The notes under the pieces: generated by a model | The model's input: the letters and a program-made list of their open reading frames with translations, nothing else | Told to the model about the DNA's origin: nothing | Databases searched by the model: none | Position numbers and translations under genes: made by a program | In this document: positions 1 to 8,611 of the stretch, piece by piece | Position numbering within the stretch: position 1 is the stretch's first letter | Layout of the letters: every line of letters begins with the position of its first letter | Origin: Draconibacterium orientale | GTDB taxonomy: Bacteria; Bacteroidota; Bacteroidia; Bacteroidales; UBA1556 | DNA length: 37,455 bases | Direction: 5' to 3' | Assembly (NCBI GenBank): GCA_020718275.1 | Contig: DYSI01000016.1 | Span: 1 to 37,455 of the forward strand

Positions 1-1
1 A

Positions 2-2359
2 GTGAATGGTAACGATTGGTATTACTTTATCGCATTAATCGGGGCAATTACTTTTATAGGCTCCAATTTGGTGGCTACGCGTCAAGAAAATCCAAACCGA
101 TTGTTAGGTTATTCTTCCATAGGTCAAGTTGGATTATTAATGATGATTCTAGGACTCCAAGATGTTATTGGTGAGCGCACCTTAATAATTTCTTTTAGCA
201 TTTTGATTTCGCATTATGCTGCTAAAGCTGGTTTATTTTGGATTTCAGGTATACTCAATGCCGAAAATATTAAAGATTGGTCTGCATTGCGCAAAAATCC
301 TATTTTGCTCTTCCTTTTCGGCGCTTTCCTTTTTGCATTGATTGGCTTCCCTCCTTTTCCTTCTTTCTTTGGTAAATGGGAACTGATTATGACCCTTAGC
401 AAAACTGGAAATTTCTCTTGGATAGTGGTGATTTTGGTCGCTAGCTTTATTGAAGGCATCTATCTCTTCCGTTGGTTAGGATATGCCATAAAACTAGATC
501 ATGCTCAATTACCAGCCTTTAAAACACCTTGGTATCAACTAATTCCTATCTGGTCAATGGGGCTAATTCTATTCGGAATGGGAGCTTACTTAACCAATGA
601 ATTCAATTTTGGAGCTGCTATTAATTACATCCCTTTACTTTTTGTTTTAGCCATTTTCGCTATCGATTTTTTACCAGCATATATCAAGAATACCGCTTCC
701 ATCGCTGGTATAGCTTATTACACCTATTATATTTGGCCATCGCTCGAAAACGATTTATTACGCCAAATATTCATTGGAATATTCCTTGGTGGAGCCATTC
801 TAACCCTAATCGCTGGATACGCTAAAAAAGGTACTCGAGCTGGTTTTTATCCAATGGCTTTAATGATGTTTGCTGGTTTAGTAGGACTTATAGAGGCCAA
901 GAGTATGTTGCAGTTTTTCTTTAATTGGGAATTAATGACGGCTGGTTCGTACTTTCTTATCATTCGTGGAAAACGTTCGATGCCTCATGCCTACAGCTAT
1001 ATACTATTTTCTATCGCAGGTGCATACGCCATACTAATGGGTTTCGGTTTAGCCTACGGAAGTCAATTGAATGGCAATTTAGATGCGCTTAGCCAAATCA
1101 GTTTATTACCTGCTTTAGCCTATTCCTTGCTTGCAGTTGGTTTTATGACTAAAACAGCTTCTTTAGGTTTACACATTTGGTTACCTGGCGCTCATGGAGA
1201 AGCCGAATCAGATGTTTCTCCAATGGTCTCAGCGATTTTATTGAAAGCCGGCGTCTTCGGATTGATGCTGTTGTTTCTTAGCATCGGCATTAACAATCCA
1301 AATGCAACTACCCTACTCTATATTTTAGGTTGGGTGGGTGCACTCACAACCCTGATAGGAAATATGGGCGCTGTATTCCAAGAAGATGCTAAAAGACTTT
1401 TGGCTTATTCCAGTATCGGACAACTTGGTTATATCCTCTTTGCTTTGACCTTTATGACCCACATGGGCTGGTTGGCTGGTTTCACCTATACCATCAATCA
1501 CTTTATGTTTAAAGCTATTCTCTTCTTGGTAATTGGGGGTATCGTGGTAAAATTAGGAACCCACAATATGTACGAAATGGGTGGTATGATTAAGAAAATG
1601 CCCTTCTCCTTTATCGCGGTTTTGATCTCCATTATTGTCATCGGTGGAATCCCTCCATTATCCGGTTTTGCAGGTAAATGGTTATTTTATAATGCCGTAA
1701 TCGAAAAAGGCTGGTACTTTCAAGGGGCAATTATCTTCTTTGCAGGTATTATAGCTTTCTTATACCTTTTCAAACTTATTTACTCGGTATTCTTAGGTCA
1801 ACTCAAAGATAATCACCGTAATGTGAAAGAAATAAGTGCGTGGATTCTGATTCCTTCCTATATTCTTATTATTGGAATTATGATATTCTCAGCTTTCCCA
1901 CAATATATTTTGCAACCGATTTCTGAGATGATTGCACCCCATTTCCAAAGCGAAACTATCACATGGACAGGAAGTTTAGCAACTACAAGTCTAGGTTATT
2001 GGGATGCCACCACCATTATGATTGTGGTAGGAACTGCCTTTATGCTACTTTTGGGTTGGCTTATTTGGCTGAGTGCCAAAGCTCAGAAAGTGGAACAGTT
2101 CAATATCGTATTTGCTGCTGAACGCCCATTCAGACCCGAAACAACGCATGTAAGTTACAATATATACGCTGGTTATCAAAAAGCCTTAGGTTGGGTTGTC
2201 GCTCCTGGTATTACCAATTTCTGGAATACAATGAGTACTAATCTACTTGAATTTGCTGGTTGGACTCGCCGTATTTACAGTGGCAGCATTCAAAATTATA
2301 CATTACATGTTATTTTATTCATCGTGGTATTTTACCTTATTTCAATAGGAGGATTATAA
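2..2359 (+). CDS. Double proton-antiporter-like membrane subunit of an Ehr/complex I-like complex (5' partial)
   Basis: This is the proton- or sodium-pumping membrane arm of a complex I / group 4 hydrogenase-like enzyme. The frame is open to the window edge and the first codon is only an internal GTG, so the N-terminus lies outside. Window residues 1 to about 215 look like the C-terminal half of one Proton_antipo_M (NuoL/M/N, HyfB) module, with NRLLGYSSIGQ at about 33 and the TM8-type Lys in SHYAAKAGLFW (K75). Residues from about 285 form a second, complete module with E310 in NWELM, K384 in KTASLGLHIWLP, K415, a second LLAYSSIGQLGY and NHFMFKAILF. The C-terminus (RRIYSGSIQNYTLHV) resembles NuoL/HyfB tails. 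Fusion of two antiporter modules in one chain is notable. The stop lies 2 nt before the NuoH-like gene, which has a good AGGAGG at 2347-2352. Confidence 0.88.
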   Translation: MNGNDWYYFIALIGAITFIGSNLVATRQENPNRLLGYSSIGQVGLLMMILGLQDVIGERTLIISFSILISHYAAKAGLFWISGILNAENIKDWSALRKNPILLFLFGAFLFALIGFPPFPSFFGKWELIMTLSKTGNFSWIVVILVASFIEGIYLFRWLGYAIKLDHAQLPAFKTPWYQLIPIWSMGLILFGMGAYLTNEFNFGAAINYIPLLFVLAIFAIDFLPAYIKNTASIAGIAYYTYYIWPSLENDLLRQIFIGIFLGGAILTLIAGYAKKGTRAGFYPMALMMFAGLVGLIEAKSMLQFFFNWELMTAGSYFLIIRGKRSMPHAYSYILFSIAGAYAILMGFGLAYGSQLNGNLDALSQISLLPALAYSLLAVGFMTKTASLGLHIWLPGAHGEAESDVSPMVSAILLKAGVFGLMLLFLSIGINNPNATTLLYILGWVGALTTLIGNMGAVFQEDAKRLLAYSSIGQLGYILFALTFMTHMGWLAGFTYTINHFMFKAILFLVIGGIVVKLGTHNMYEMGGMIKKMPFSFIAVLISIIVIGGIPPLSGFAGKWLFYNAVIEKGWYFQGAIIFFAGIIAFLYLFKLIYSVFLGQLKDNHRNVKEISAWILIPSYILIIGIMIFSAFPQYILQPISEMIAPHFQSETITWTGSLATTSLGYWDATTIMIVVGTAFMLLLGWLIWLSAKAQKVEQFNIVFAAERPFRPETTHVSYNIYAGYQKALGWVVAPGITNFWNTMSTNLLEFAGWTRRIYSGSIQNYTLHVILFIVVFYLISIGGL

Positions 2360-2361
2360 AA

Positions 2362-3270
2362 ATGGATTACAGTTTAACAAAATTTCTTTGGACTCTATTG
2401 GGCTTATTCATAGTAACCAATTGGGGGATGTTGATGAGCTCTACAATGCGACGCATCATAGCACGTGTTTCAGGTAGAATTGGTATTCCATGGTATCAAC
2501 CTTGGATTGACTTGACAAAATTATACTCCCTACGGTCGCAAATTACCCATGGAACTATGTTCTACCTCGGCCCAGTTTTCCGATTGATGGGTGGCGTTGG
2601 AATGTTCTTGTTTATGCCAATGATTTTTGGCTCAAATTTATGGTCAAACTATTCTTTTTCTGGCGACTTAGTTTTAATCCTGTATTTCCAATTCTTTGGA
2701 ATGCTGGGAATGGCTTTGGGTGCTGGTGAAGGTGGACATCCATATTCAGCCATCGGTATCAGTCGCGGATTATCGCAATTCACGACCATTGAAGTACCTA
2801 TGACTCTAGCCGTCATTTCGTTAGCAATACAATACGACACCTTGTCTATTGCTAAGATTGTAGAAGCTCAACAAGGTGGATTAATGCATTGGACACTTTT
2901 CACCAATCCTTTTGCTACTGTTGCTGCCATGCTGTCCCTCTTAGGCGCGTTCGGTCATAGTCCTTTTAATTTAGTAAAAGCACCTAACGAAATTCCAATT
3001 GGACCTCCAACGGAATATCATGGAACCTTTTTAGGTGTATTACGAACCAATTCAGCAATCTTGCATGTGGCAGAAGCTGCTTTATTTATGAATTTGTTTT
3101 TCGGCGGTGCCTCCAATTGGTTTGAACTTATTATTAAAACATTTTTAATCTATTTCTGGTCGGTATTTGTAGGCACAGTATTCCCACGATTCAGAATTGA
3201 GCAGAGTGTGGTTTGGTTTTTAAAATGGCCAACCATTATAGGAATTATCGCAATCATCATTTATTTGTAA
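2362..3270 (+). CDS. NuoH/HycD-like membrane anchor subunit
   Basis: About 302 residues of a NADH dehydrogenase subunit 1 / HycD / EchB family protein. It joins the peripheral redox arm to the antiporter-like arm. I chose the ATG at 2362 rather than an in-frame ATG at 2260, because AGGAGG at 2347-2352 sits 9 nt upstream and the longer form would overlap the previous gene by 100 nt. Family features are the RVSGRIGIPWYQPWIDLTKL segment near residue 30 (compare GPNRVGPxGLLQPxADxxKL of NuoH), several membrane helices, the acidic loop GAGEGGHPYSAIG, and the APNEIPIGPPTEYHG loop around residue 210, which matches the conserved acidic loop of NuoH. The NuoB-like gene starts 4 nt downstream, so translational coupling is likely. 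Confidence 0.9.
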   Translation: MDYSLTKFLWTLLGLFIVTNWGMLMSSTMRRIIARVSGRIGIPWYQPWIDLTKLYSLRSQITHGTMFYLGPVFRLMGGVGMFLFMPMIFGSNLWSNYSFSGDLVLILYFQFFGMLGMALGAGEGGHPYSAIGISRGLSQFTTIEVPMTLAVISLAIQYDTLSIAKIVEAQQGGLMHWTLFTNPFATVAAMLSLLGAFGHSPFNLVKAPNEIPIGPPTEYHGTFLGVLRTNSAILHVAEAALFMNLFFGGASNWFELIIKTFLIYFWSVFVGTVFPRFRIEQSVVWFLKWPTIIGIIAIIIYL

Positions 3271-3273
3271 GCA

Positions 3274-3963
3274 ATGGAAAGAGAATTTGATAAAGCAATA
3301 AAAGAGATGTACAAGGAAAAATTCCTTGCTCCCGAAAATGAAGTTCGTCAGGTTAGTGCACCCGATGGAAGTATTATTGAGATCGATCCTTTAAAAGATT
3401 ATTTCTGTCAAGAAAGACCTAAAGAACTTAAACCACGCAAAGGAGTCGTAGAAGATTTCTTGAACTGGGCACGGGCTGAAAGCTTGTGGGTTCTTGGCTT
3501 TGGAACAGGTTGTGGAAGTATTGAAATCCCGCCATTGGTAACTCCCCGTTTCGATATGTATCGTTATGGTGTTCAAATGCGCCCAACTCCTCGTCAATCA
3601 AACGTCTTTGTTATTTCGGGCTATTTATCGGTAAAAACCCTTAAACGAGCTATCAGAAGCTATGAGCAAATGCCAAGTCCTAAATACATTATTGCCTTAG
3701 GAAGCTGCACAATCAATGGCGGAATGTATTGGGATAGCTACAACACCATTAATCGATTGGATCACTATATACCTGTAGATGTGTACATTGCAGGATGTAT
3801 GCCTCGTCCAGAAGCCTTGTTAGCAGGTTTCGGAAAATTAAAAGAACTCATCAAATCTGGTCAAGGCGAAAAAGCTAATGAATATGCCCGCAATTTTGAC
3901 TGGTATAAAGCCAATCAAAAGAAAATTATCAGGGATTGGAATATGCCCGATTACAATTGGTAG
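3274..3963 (+). CDS. NuoB/small hydrogenase subunit-like Fe-S protein
   Basis: A 229-residue protein of the NuoB / HycG / MbhJ family, which carries the [4Fe-4S] cluster nearest the catalytic site. It aligns readily to NuoB: NWARAESLWVLGFGTGCGSIE, then GSCTINGGMYWDSYN, then PVDVYIAGCMPRPEALL. The cluster cysteines visible are C80, C145 and C175. In NuoB the first motif has two adjacent cysteines (SCCxxE); here the second is Gly81 (TGCGSIE), so only three of four ligands remain. The N-terminal ~55 residues are charged and longer than in the minimal family, with one extra Cys (C45) that might or might not be a ligand. The gene sits between the NuoH- and NuoC-like genes, as expected for the peripheral arm. 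Confidence 0.9.
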   Translation: MEREFDKAIKEMYKEKFLAPENEVRQVSAPDGSIIEIDPLKDYFCQERPKELKPRKGVVEDFLNWARAESLWVLGFGTGCGSIEIPPLVTPRFDMYRYGVQMRPTPRQSNVFVISGYLSVKTLKRAIRSYEQMPSPKYIIALGSCTINGGMYWDSYNTINRLDHYIPVDVYIAGCMPRPEALLAGFGKLKELIKSGQGEKANEYARNFDWYKANQKKIIRDWNMPDYNW

Positions 3964-4001
3964 AATTATTTATTCATATTTTTTAGAATTTGAATTACAA
4001 T

Positions 4002-4529
4002 ATGGTAGAAATATTAAAAGAGTTAGAAGATAGATTTCAAGTCACTGACCTCGTTCAACAGAAAGATCATCTCGCTTTTGTAAGTGTTGACAAAAACAAG
4101 GCGATCCCCATGATTACTTGGCTGAAAGACCAAGCTGGCTATACTAGTTTGACCCTACTCACCGCAGTTGATTGGCTGGAAGATGGTAAATTTCAGTTGA
4201 CTTATATGATTAACAATCCCAAAAAAAACAGCCAGATTGCTGCAAGGGTGATGATAGATCGTGAAAATGCCACTATGGAATCCGCCCATCACCTATGGGA
4301 AAGTATCCGCATATACCAACGAGAATTAAAAGAAATGTTCGGCATCGATTTCCCTGGAAGTCCAGAAGTTGACGAAAGTTTTATTCTCGAAGGTTGGGTA
4401 GATATCCCTCCTTATCGCAGGGATTTCGACACTAAAAAATACTCAGACGAAACGTACTTTCCACGTCCTGGACGTCAAAGTAACGACCCTGCTGAATATA
4501 TGAAATCAAAAATGTATCCAAACGAATAA
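4002..4529 (+). CDS. NuoC-like 30-kDa subunit
   Basis: About 175 residues of the complex I 30-kDa subunit family (NuoC, HycE N-terminal part, MbhK). It is a structural partner of the catalytic large subunit and carries no cofactor. The signature is in the second half: IRIYQRELKEMFGIDFPGSP, followed by EGWVDIPPYRRDFD, which matches the NuoC motif REVYDMFGIxFxGHP...PxRKDF. I prefer the ATG at 4002; an in-frame TTG at 3990 would add four residues and has no better ribosome binding site. There is a 38-nt gap after the NuoB-like gene and 12 nt before the NuoD-like gene. NuoC and NuoD are separate here, unlike the fused NuoCD or HycE. Confidence 0.88.
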   Translation: MVEILKELEDRFQVTDLVQQKDHLAFVSVDKNKAIPMITWLKDQAGYTSLTLLTAVDWLEDGKFQLTYMINNPKKNSQIAARVMIDRENATMESAHHLWESIRIYQRELKEMFGIDFPGSPEVDESFILEGWVDIPPYRRDFDTKKYSDETYFPRPGRQSNDPAEYMKSKMYPNE

Positions 4530-4541
4530 GTAAGACGAAGG

Positions 4542-5735
4542 ATGGACTTAACAAAGATGTTTCAATTCAATGCTGACCGCAGTTCGTATCCCGAGCTCGA
4601 CGCAAATGGAAAACCAATTATAGACTTGTCATCGCACAAGTATCTCAAACTATGGCAAGGCCCTCAACATCCTGGTGTTACCGGAAATATGTCGTTGGAA
4701 CTTACAGTAAATGGAGATGAAATTGTAGAATCAAAAACACACGTAGGCTATTTGCACCGTGGTTTTGAGAAATTAATGGAGCGACGCAAGTTTATTCAAT
4801 GCTTCCCTACTTGTATCCGGATGTGTGTTGCTGAACCAGATCCCAATGAATACATACTCTCTGCTTGTATCGAAGAATTAAGCGGCATCGAAGTACCTGA
4901 AACTGCCCAGTGGCTTCGTACTCTTGCCTTAGAAATGGCTCGCTTGCAAGTGCTTTTAAGAGGAGTTCCTGGCCAAGCCGGCACTTTTTCGCTAGGATTA
5001 GGCTACCAATGGGGAAACTATATCCGTGATTTGATTTTAGACCGATTTGAAGAACTGACAGGCGGCAGGGTTTATCACATGTATATTCTCCCCGGTGGCG
5101 TTCGTGGACTACTCCCCGACGGTTTTAAAAAGCGTATGGAAGAAAATCTTAAGCTAGTGGATGAATTTCTAGTTAATATTAACGATTTGATGTACAACAA
5201 CATCGTCTTCAAGCAACGTGCCGTTGGTTTAGCTGTTATTCCCGTTGAATGGATTGACCAATACGGCGTTTATGGACCAGCAGCAAGAGCTGCAGGAATC
5301 ATGCGCGACGTTCGTAAGACTCATCCTTATCTCAAATACAGTGAATTGGATTTTGAGCCATACACTACAACAGCCTCTGATGTTTACGCCCGTAGTCTTG
5401 TCCGTTGGCATGATCTAAAAATGACGGTAGATTTGATTCGGCAGATTATGGCTAAAATGCCCGATAAAGGAGAAATAAAAGCACCAACACCTAACGTGAT
5501 GCATTGGCGAATTCCCAAAGGTGAAACCTATGTGAAATGCGAAAGTTCACGTGGTGAATATGGAATGTATATGGTAACCGATGGAAGTGATATGCCACGA
5601 CGCGTAAACCTCAAAGGACCTAGCTACACCCACGCAACTGCCCTGCTTGAAAGATTACTTATCAATGCTAATATTGCAGATACTGCAGCTATTATGGTTT
5701 CATTGGCAACTTGCCCTCCCGAAATCGAGCGATAG
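4542..5735 (+). CDS. NuoD/[NiFe]-hydrogenase large subunit-like protein lacking NiFe and quinone-site residues
   Basis: A 397-residue protein of the 49-kDa / group 4 hydrogenase large-subunit family, the presumed catalytic subunit. It starts with ATG after GAAGG. The N-terminal GPQHPGVTG (40-48) matches the GPxHPAxHG of NuoD, but the second His, which contacts quinone in complex I, is Thr47. The segment matching the NuoD LPYxDRLDY stretch is FPTCIRMCVAEPD (88-100), so the quinone Tyr is gone. Against the hydrogenase motif RICGIC, only C95 is kept and the second position is Glu98. Against DPCxxCxxR at the C-terminus, C391 is kept and the second position is Glu394. C87, C91 and C95 form C-x3-C-x3-C. 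It is thus neither a classical hydrogenase nor a quinone reductase; it fits the energy-converting hydrogenase-related (Ehr) or MBS-like group. Confidence 0.88.
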   Translation: MDLTKMFQFNADRSSYPELDANGKPIIDLSSHKYLKLWQGPQHPGVTGNMSLELTVNGDEIVESKTHVGYLHRGFEKLMERRKFIQCFPTCIRMCVAEPDPNEYILSACIEELSGIEVPETAQWLRTLALEMARLQVLLRGVPGQAGTFSLGLGYQWGNYIRDLILDRFEELTGGRVYHMYILPGGVRGLLPDGFKKRMEENLKLVDEFLVNINDLMYNNIVFKQRAVGLAVIPVEWIDQYGVYGPAARAAGIMRDVRKTHPYLKYSELDFEPYTTTASDVYARSLVRWHDLKMTVDLIRQIMAKMPDKGEIKAPTPNVMHWRIPKGETYVKCESSRGEYGMYMVTDGSDMPRRVNLKGPSYTHATALLERLLINANIADTAAIMVSLATCPPEIER

Positions 5736-5764
5736 TTCATATTTCAATTCAAAAACAAATTACA

Positions 5765-7573
5765 ATGAGCATAAAAGATTTATTAACGCCATTTACCGCT
5801 TGGAAAAGAATTACCAAAGAACCGGTCACCATTCGAGACCCATTTAATGATCGTCCAGGCGCTGAACGTTACAGAGGTTTTCATAAAAACGACGTCAACA
5901 AATGCATAGGCTGTGGAACTTGTGAAGATATTTGCGAAAATGAAGCCATTGATATGGTTCCTTTTAAAGACCCAATCAGTGGAGATAGCGGACTTCGCCC
6001 ACGTTTAGACTACGGAAGATGCTGTTGGTGTGCGCTTTGTGTGGACGTTTGTACCACCAATTCTCTCACTTTATCCAACGAATACACTTGGGTAACCGTT
6101 GATCCTGAAGATTTTAGATATACCCCTGGCGTCGATAAGAAAGCATGGGACGATAACGAAAAAGGATGGAAAAAACCAGAAGGTAGCTACGAATTTTACA
6201 ATATCAACCGCGTGGAAATGCACCATTTACATCCCGAGGATCGTGACAAATCTTTCGTGGAAATGGTGAAGGGCTACTCAAGAGAACAAGCCATTGCAGA
6301 GGCCGATCGTTGCGTTGAATGCGGTATTTGTACAGCAACCTGCCCTGCGCACATGGGAATTCCTGAATACATCAAAGCCGTTCGTCACGAAGATATGGAA
6401 GAAGGTTTGCGAATACTCTATGAAACAAATCCTCTACCAGAAATATGCGGTCGTATTTGTACCCATAAATGCGAAACCGTTTGCTCTATTGGCCATAAAG
6501 GTGATCCGCTTTCAATTCGTTGGCTGAAACGCTACATAGCTGATAATGTATCTTCTGATAAATACAAAGAAATTCTTAACACCAAAGACCTTAGCAATAA
6601 CCATAAGAAAGTGGCTATTATCGGCTCTGGACCTGCTGGACTTTCAGCAGCACATTATCTTGCCTTAATGGGCTATCAATGCACCATCTTTGAACAATAT
6701 GAAAAAGCTGGAGGTATGATGCGATATGGTATTCCTGAATACCGTTTGCCTTACGATTCTATCGATAAAGATATCGACTACATTCTTTCTCTAGGCGTTG
6801 ATATTAAATACAATACTCGTATCGGAACCGATATTACGCTTGAACAATTAAATAAAGATTACAACGCCGTATTTGCTGGCACTGGTTTGCATTTGGGAAG
6901 AAGTACTGGAATTCCAGGAAGCGACAATGAACATGTGTACTATGCAACAGACTTGCTACGTCAAATTACAGCTGGTGAAGAAATTGAAGTAACCGATCAA
7001 ATTGTTGTTATTGGTGGCGGTAATGTTGCCATGGACATCACCCGTTCGCTGGCTCGTATGCAAAATCAAAAATTCGGCAAGGTGAATATCATTACTACCG
7101 CCCTCGAAAGGGAAAAGAACCTTCCTGCTGACTTAGAAGAAGTAGTCGAATCTCGCGAAGAAGGAGCTATCATTAATCCAGGTTGGGCTCCGCAGTCAAT
7201 CGAAATCGAAAATGGCAGACCGGTAGGATTACACGTCATTAAATGTAATTCACTCTTCGATGACACAGGAAGATTTAATCCACAATGCGACATCACTAAA
7301 AAGGAATTCTTCCCTGGAAGTATGATTGTTCAATCTATTGGTCAAGGAATGGATTTAAGTTTTGTGAATGAGGATTTCAAAAAAGATCTAGAATTTGGTT
7401 CACGTGGAAGGGTAGTCACCAATGCATATTTCCAAACCAGTGTAAAATGGTTCTTTATGGGTGGTGATATTATTGAAGGACCAGATGTAATCCATGGAAT
7501 TGCTAATGGACATAAAGCCGCTATTGGAATTGATAATTATATTCAAGGTATTGACTTTACCCCTGCAAAATAA
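5765..7573 (+). CDS. NuoI-type ferredoxin fused to GltD/PreT-type NAD(P)H:acceptor flavoprotein
   Basis: About 602 residues. The start at ATG 5765 avoids overlap with the preceding gene; an in-frame ATG at 5711 would overlap it. Residues 1-110 are a NuoI-like 2x[4Fe-4S] domain with C47, C50, C53, C57 and C86, C89, C92, C96. Residues ~170-260 are the Fer4_20 Fe-S domain of dihydropyrimidine dehydrogenase and glutamate synthase small subunit, with C183, C186, C189, C193 and C228, C232, C236, C240. Residues from 283 are an FAD fold (VAIIGSGPAGLSAA) with an inserted NAD(P) fold (VVIGGGNVAMD, ~414-424). By family knowledge the GltD part exchanges electrons between NAD(P)H and Fe-S clusters, and NuoI wires clusters to NuoB. 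The fusion therefore probably connects NAD(P)H directly to the Ehr-like complex, replacing NuoEFG. Confidence 0.92.
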   Translation: MSIKDLLTPFTAWKRITKEPVTIRDPFNDRPGAERYRGFHKNDVNKCIGCGTCEDICENEAIDMVPFKDPISGDSGLRPRLDYGRCCWCALCVDVCTTNSLTLSNEYTWVTVDPEDFRYTPGVDKKAWDDNEKGWKKPEGSYEFYNINRVEMHHLHPEDRDKSFVEMVKGYSREQAIAEADRCVECGICTATCPAHMGIPEYIKAVRHEDMEEGLRILYETNPLPEICGRICTHKCETVCSIGHKGDPLSIRWLKRYIADNVSSDKYKEILNTKDLSNNHKKVAIIGSGPAGLSAAHYLALMGYQCTIFEQYEKAGGMMRYGIPEYRLPYDSIDKDIDYILSLGVDIKYNTRIGTDITLEQLNKDYNAVFAGTGLHLGRSTGIPGSDNEHVYYATDLLRQITAGEEIEVTDQIVVIGGGNVAMDITRSLARMQNQKFGKVNIITTALEREKNLPADLEEVVESREEGAIINPGWAPQSIEIENGRPVGLHVIKCNSLFDDTGRFNPQCDITKKEFFPGSMIVQSIGQGMDLSFVNEDFKKDLEFGSRGRVVTNAYFQTSVKWFFMGGDIIEGPDVIHGIANGHKAAIGIDNYIQGIDFTPAK

Positions 7574-7584
7574 AAGGGGTGTAA

Positions 7585-8592
7585 ATGCACAAAATTATGG
7601 CAGGTATATCAACAACTTATCTAGGGCTCAATTTAAAAAGCCCCATTATCGTCGGTAGCTCACCACTGACCGATAATATTACAAGTATCAAAGCAATGGA
7701 ACAAGCCGGAGCAGGCGCTGTTGTTCTGAAATCACTTTTCGAGGAGCAAATTGCTATGGATGTCGATTCGATGCGGGTAAATAACATCCAAAATACCTAT
7801 GCAGACGTAGAAAACTACCTTAGCTATTTCACCAAAGAGAAAAACGTTGGCGATTATCTTAAACTCATCAGCGATAGCAAAAAACAAACCTCACTGCCAA
7901 TTATTGCCAGCATCAATTGCATGTCGGCTGGCGAATGGGTTAGCTATGCAAGCAAGATGGAAGCTGCTGGGGCTGATGCCATTGAACTTAATATTTTGAA
8001 TCTTCCAACTGATTCAAATATAGAAGGTGTAAAATACGAACAAATTTATTTTGACATTTTATCCCAAGTTCGTAAAGCAGTGAAGGTACCAGTAAGTATC
8101 AAATTATCAGCCTATTTTTCGGGTTTAACCAATTTTGCTAATACCCTGTCCCAACAAGGTGTCAATGGATTAGTGCTCTTTAACCGTTTCTACGAACCTG
8201 ATGTCAACATCGACAAAATGGAGCTGGTAAGCAAATCATTTAATAGTTTGTCCTCCGACAATAGTCATATTTTGCGCTGGTTAGGAATCCTAAGCCCCGT
8301 TGTAAAGTGTGATTTAGCCGCATCAACTGGTATCGTTGATGGTGAAACCGTGATTAAAAACCTGCTAGTAGGTGCAAAAGCGACCATGGTGGTTTCTGCT
8401 ATTCTCAAAAAAGGACCTGGCATTATTACAGAAATGAATGCTACTTTAGCGCAGTGGATGAAAAATCAGAATATGGAAACCACTGCTGATTTTATCGGAA
8501 AATTAAACCAGAAAACAATCCGCAAACCAATACTTTTTGAAAGAGCCCAGTTTATGCGCTATTTTCATGATGCAGATTACGTAAAATCCTAA
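7585..8592 (+). CDS. Dihydroorotate/dihydropyrimidine dehydrogenase-like flavoprotein
   Basis: A 335-residue TIM-barrel protein of the DHOD / PreA superfamily, expected to bind FMN. It follows the GltD-like fusion by 11 nt, with AAAGGGG just upstream of ATG 7585; a second ATG at 7600 is possible. Family features are LGLNLKSPIIVGSSPLT at the N-terminus, a conserved Lys in VVLKSLFEE (K49), IELNILNLP (N136) and VSIKLSAYF (K173). The usual active-site loop LNxSCPN, which carries the catalytic Cys in class 1 DHOD and in PreA, reads LNILNLP here, so the catalytic base is missing. Order and neighbourhood mimic the PreT-PreA pair. A classical pyrimidine role is doubtful because of the missing Cys and because it is linked to an Ehr-like complex; its substrate is unknown. 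Confidence 0.85.
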   Translation: MHKIMAGISTTYLGLNLKSPIIVGSSPLTDNITSIKAMEQAGAGAVVLKSLFEEQIAMDVDSMRVNNIQNTYADVENYLSYFTKEKNVGDYLKLISDSKKQTSLPIIASINCMSAGEWVSYASKMEAAGADAIELNILNLPTDSNIEGVKYEQIYFDILSQVRKAVKVPVSIKLSAYFSGLTNFANTLSQQGVNGLVLFNRFYEPDVNIDKMELVSKSFNSLSSDNSHILRWLGILSPVVKCDLAASTGIVDGETVIKNLLVGAKATMVVSAILKKGPGIITEMNATLAQWMKNQNMETTADFIGKLNQKTIRKPILFERAQFMRYFHDADYVKS

Positions 8593-8611
8593 CCTTTAAA
8601 ACTTTAATGAT

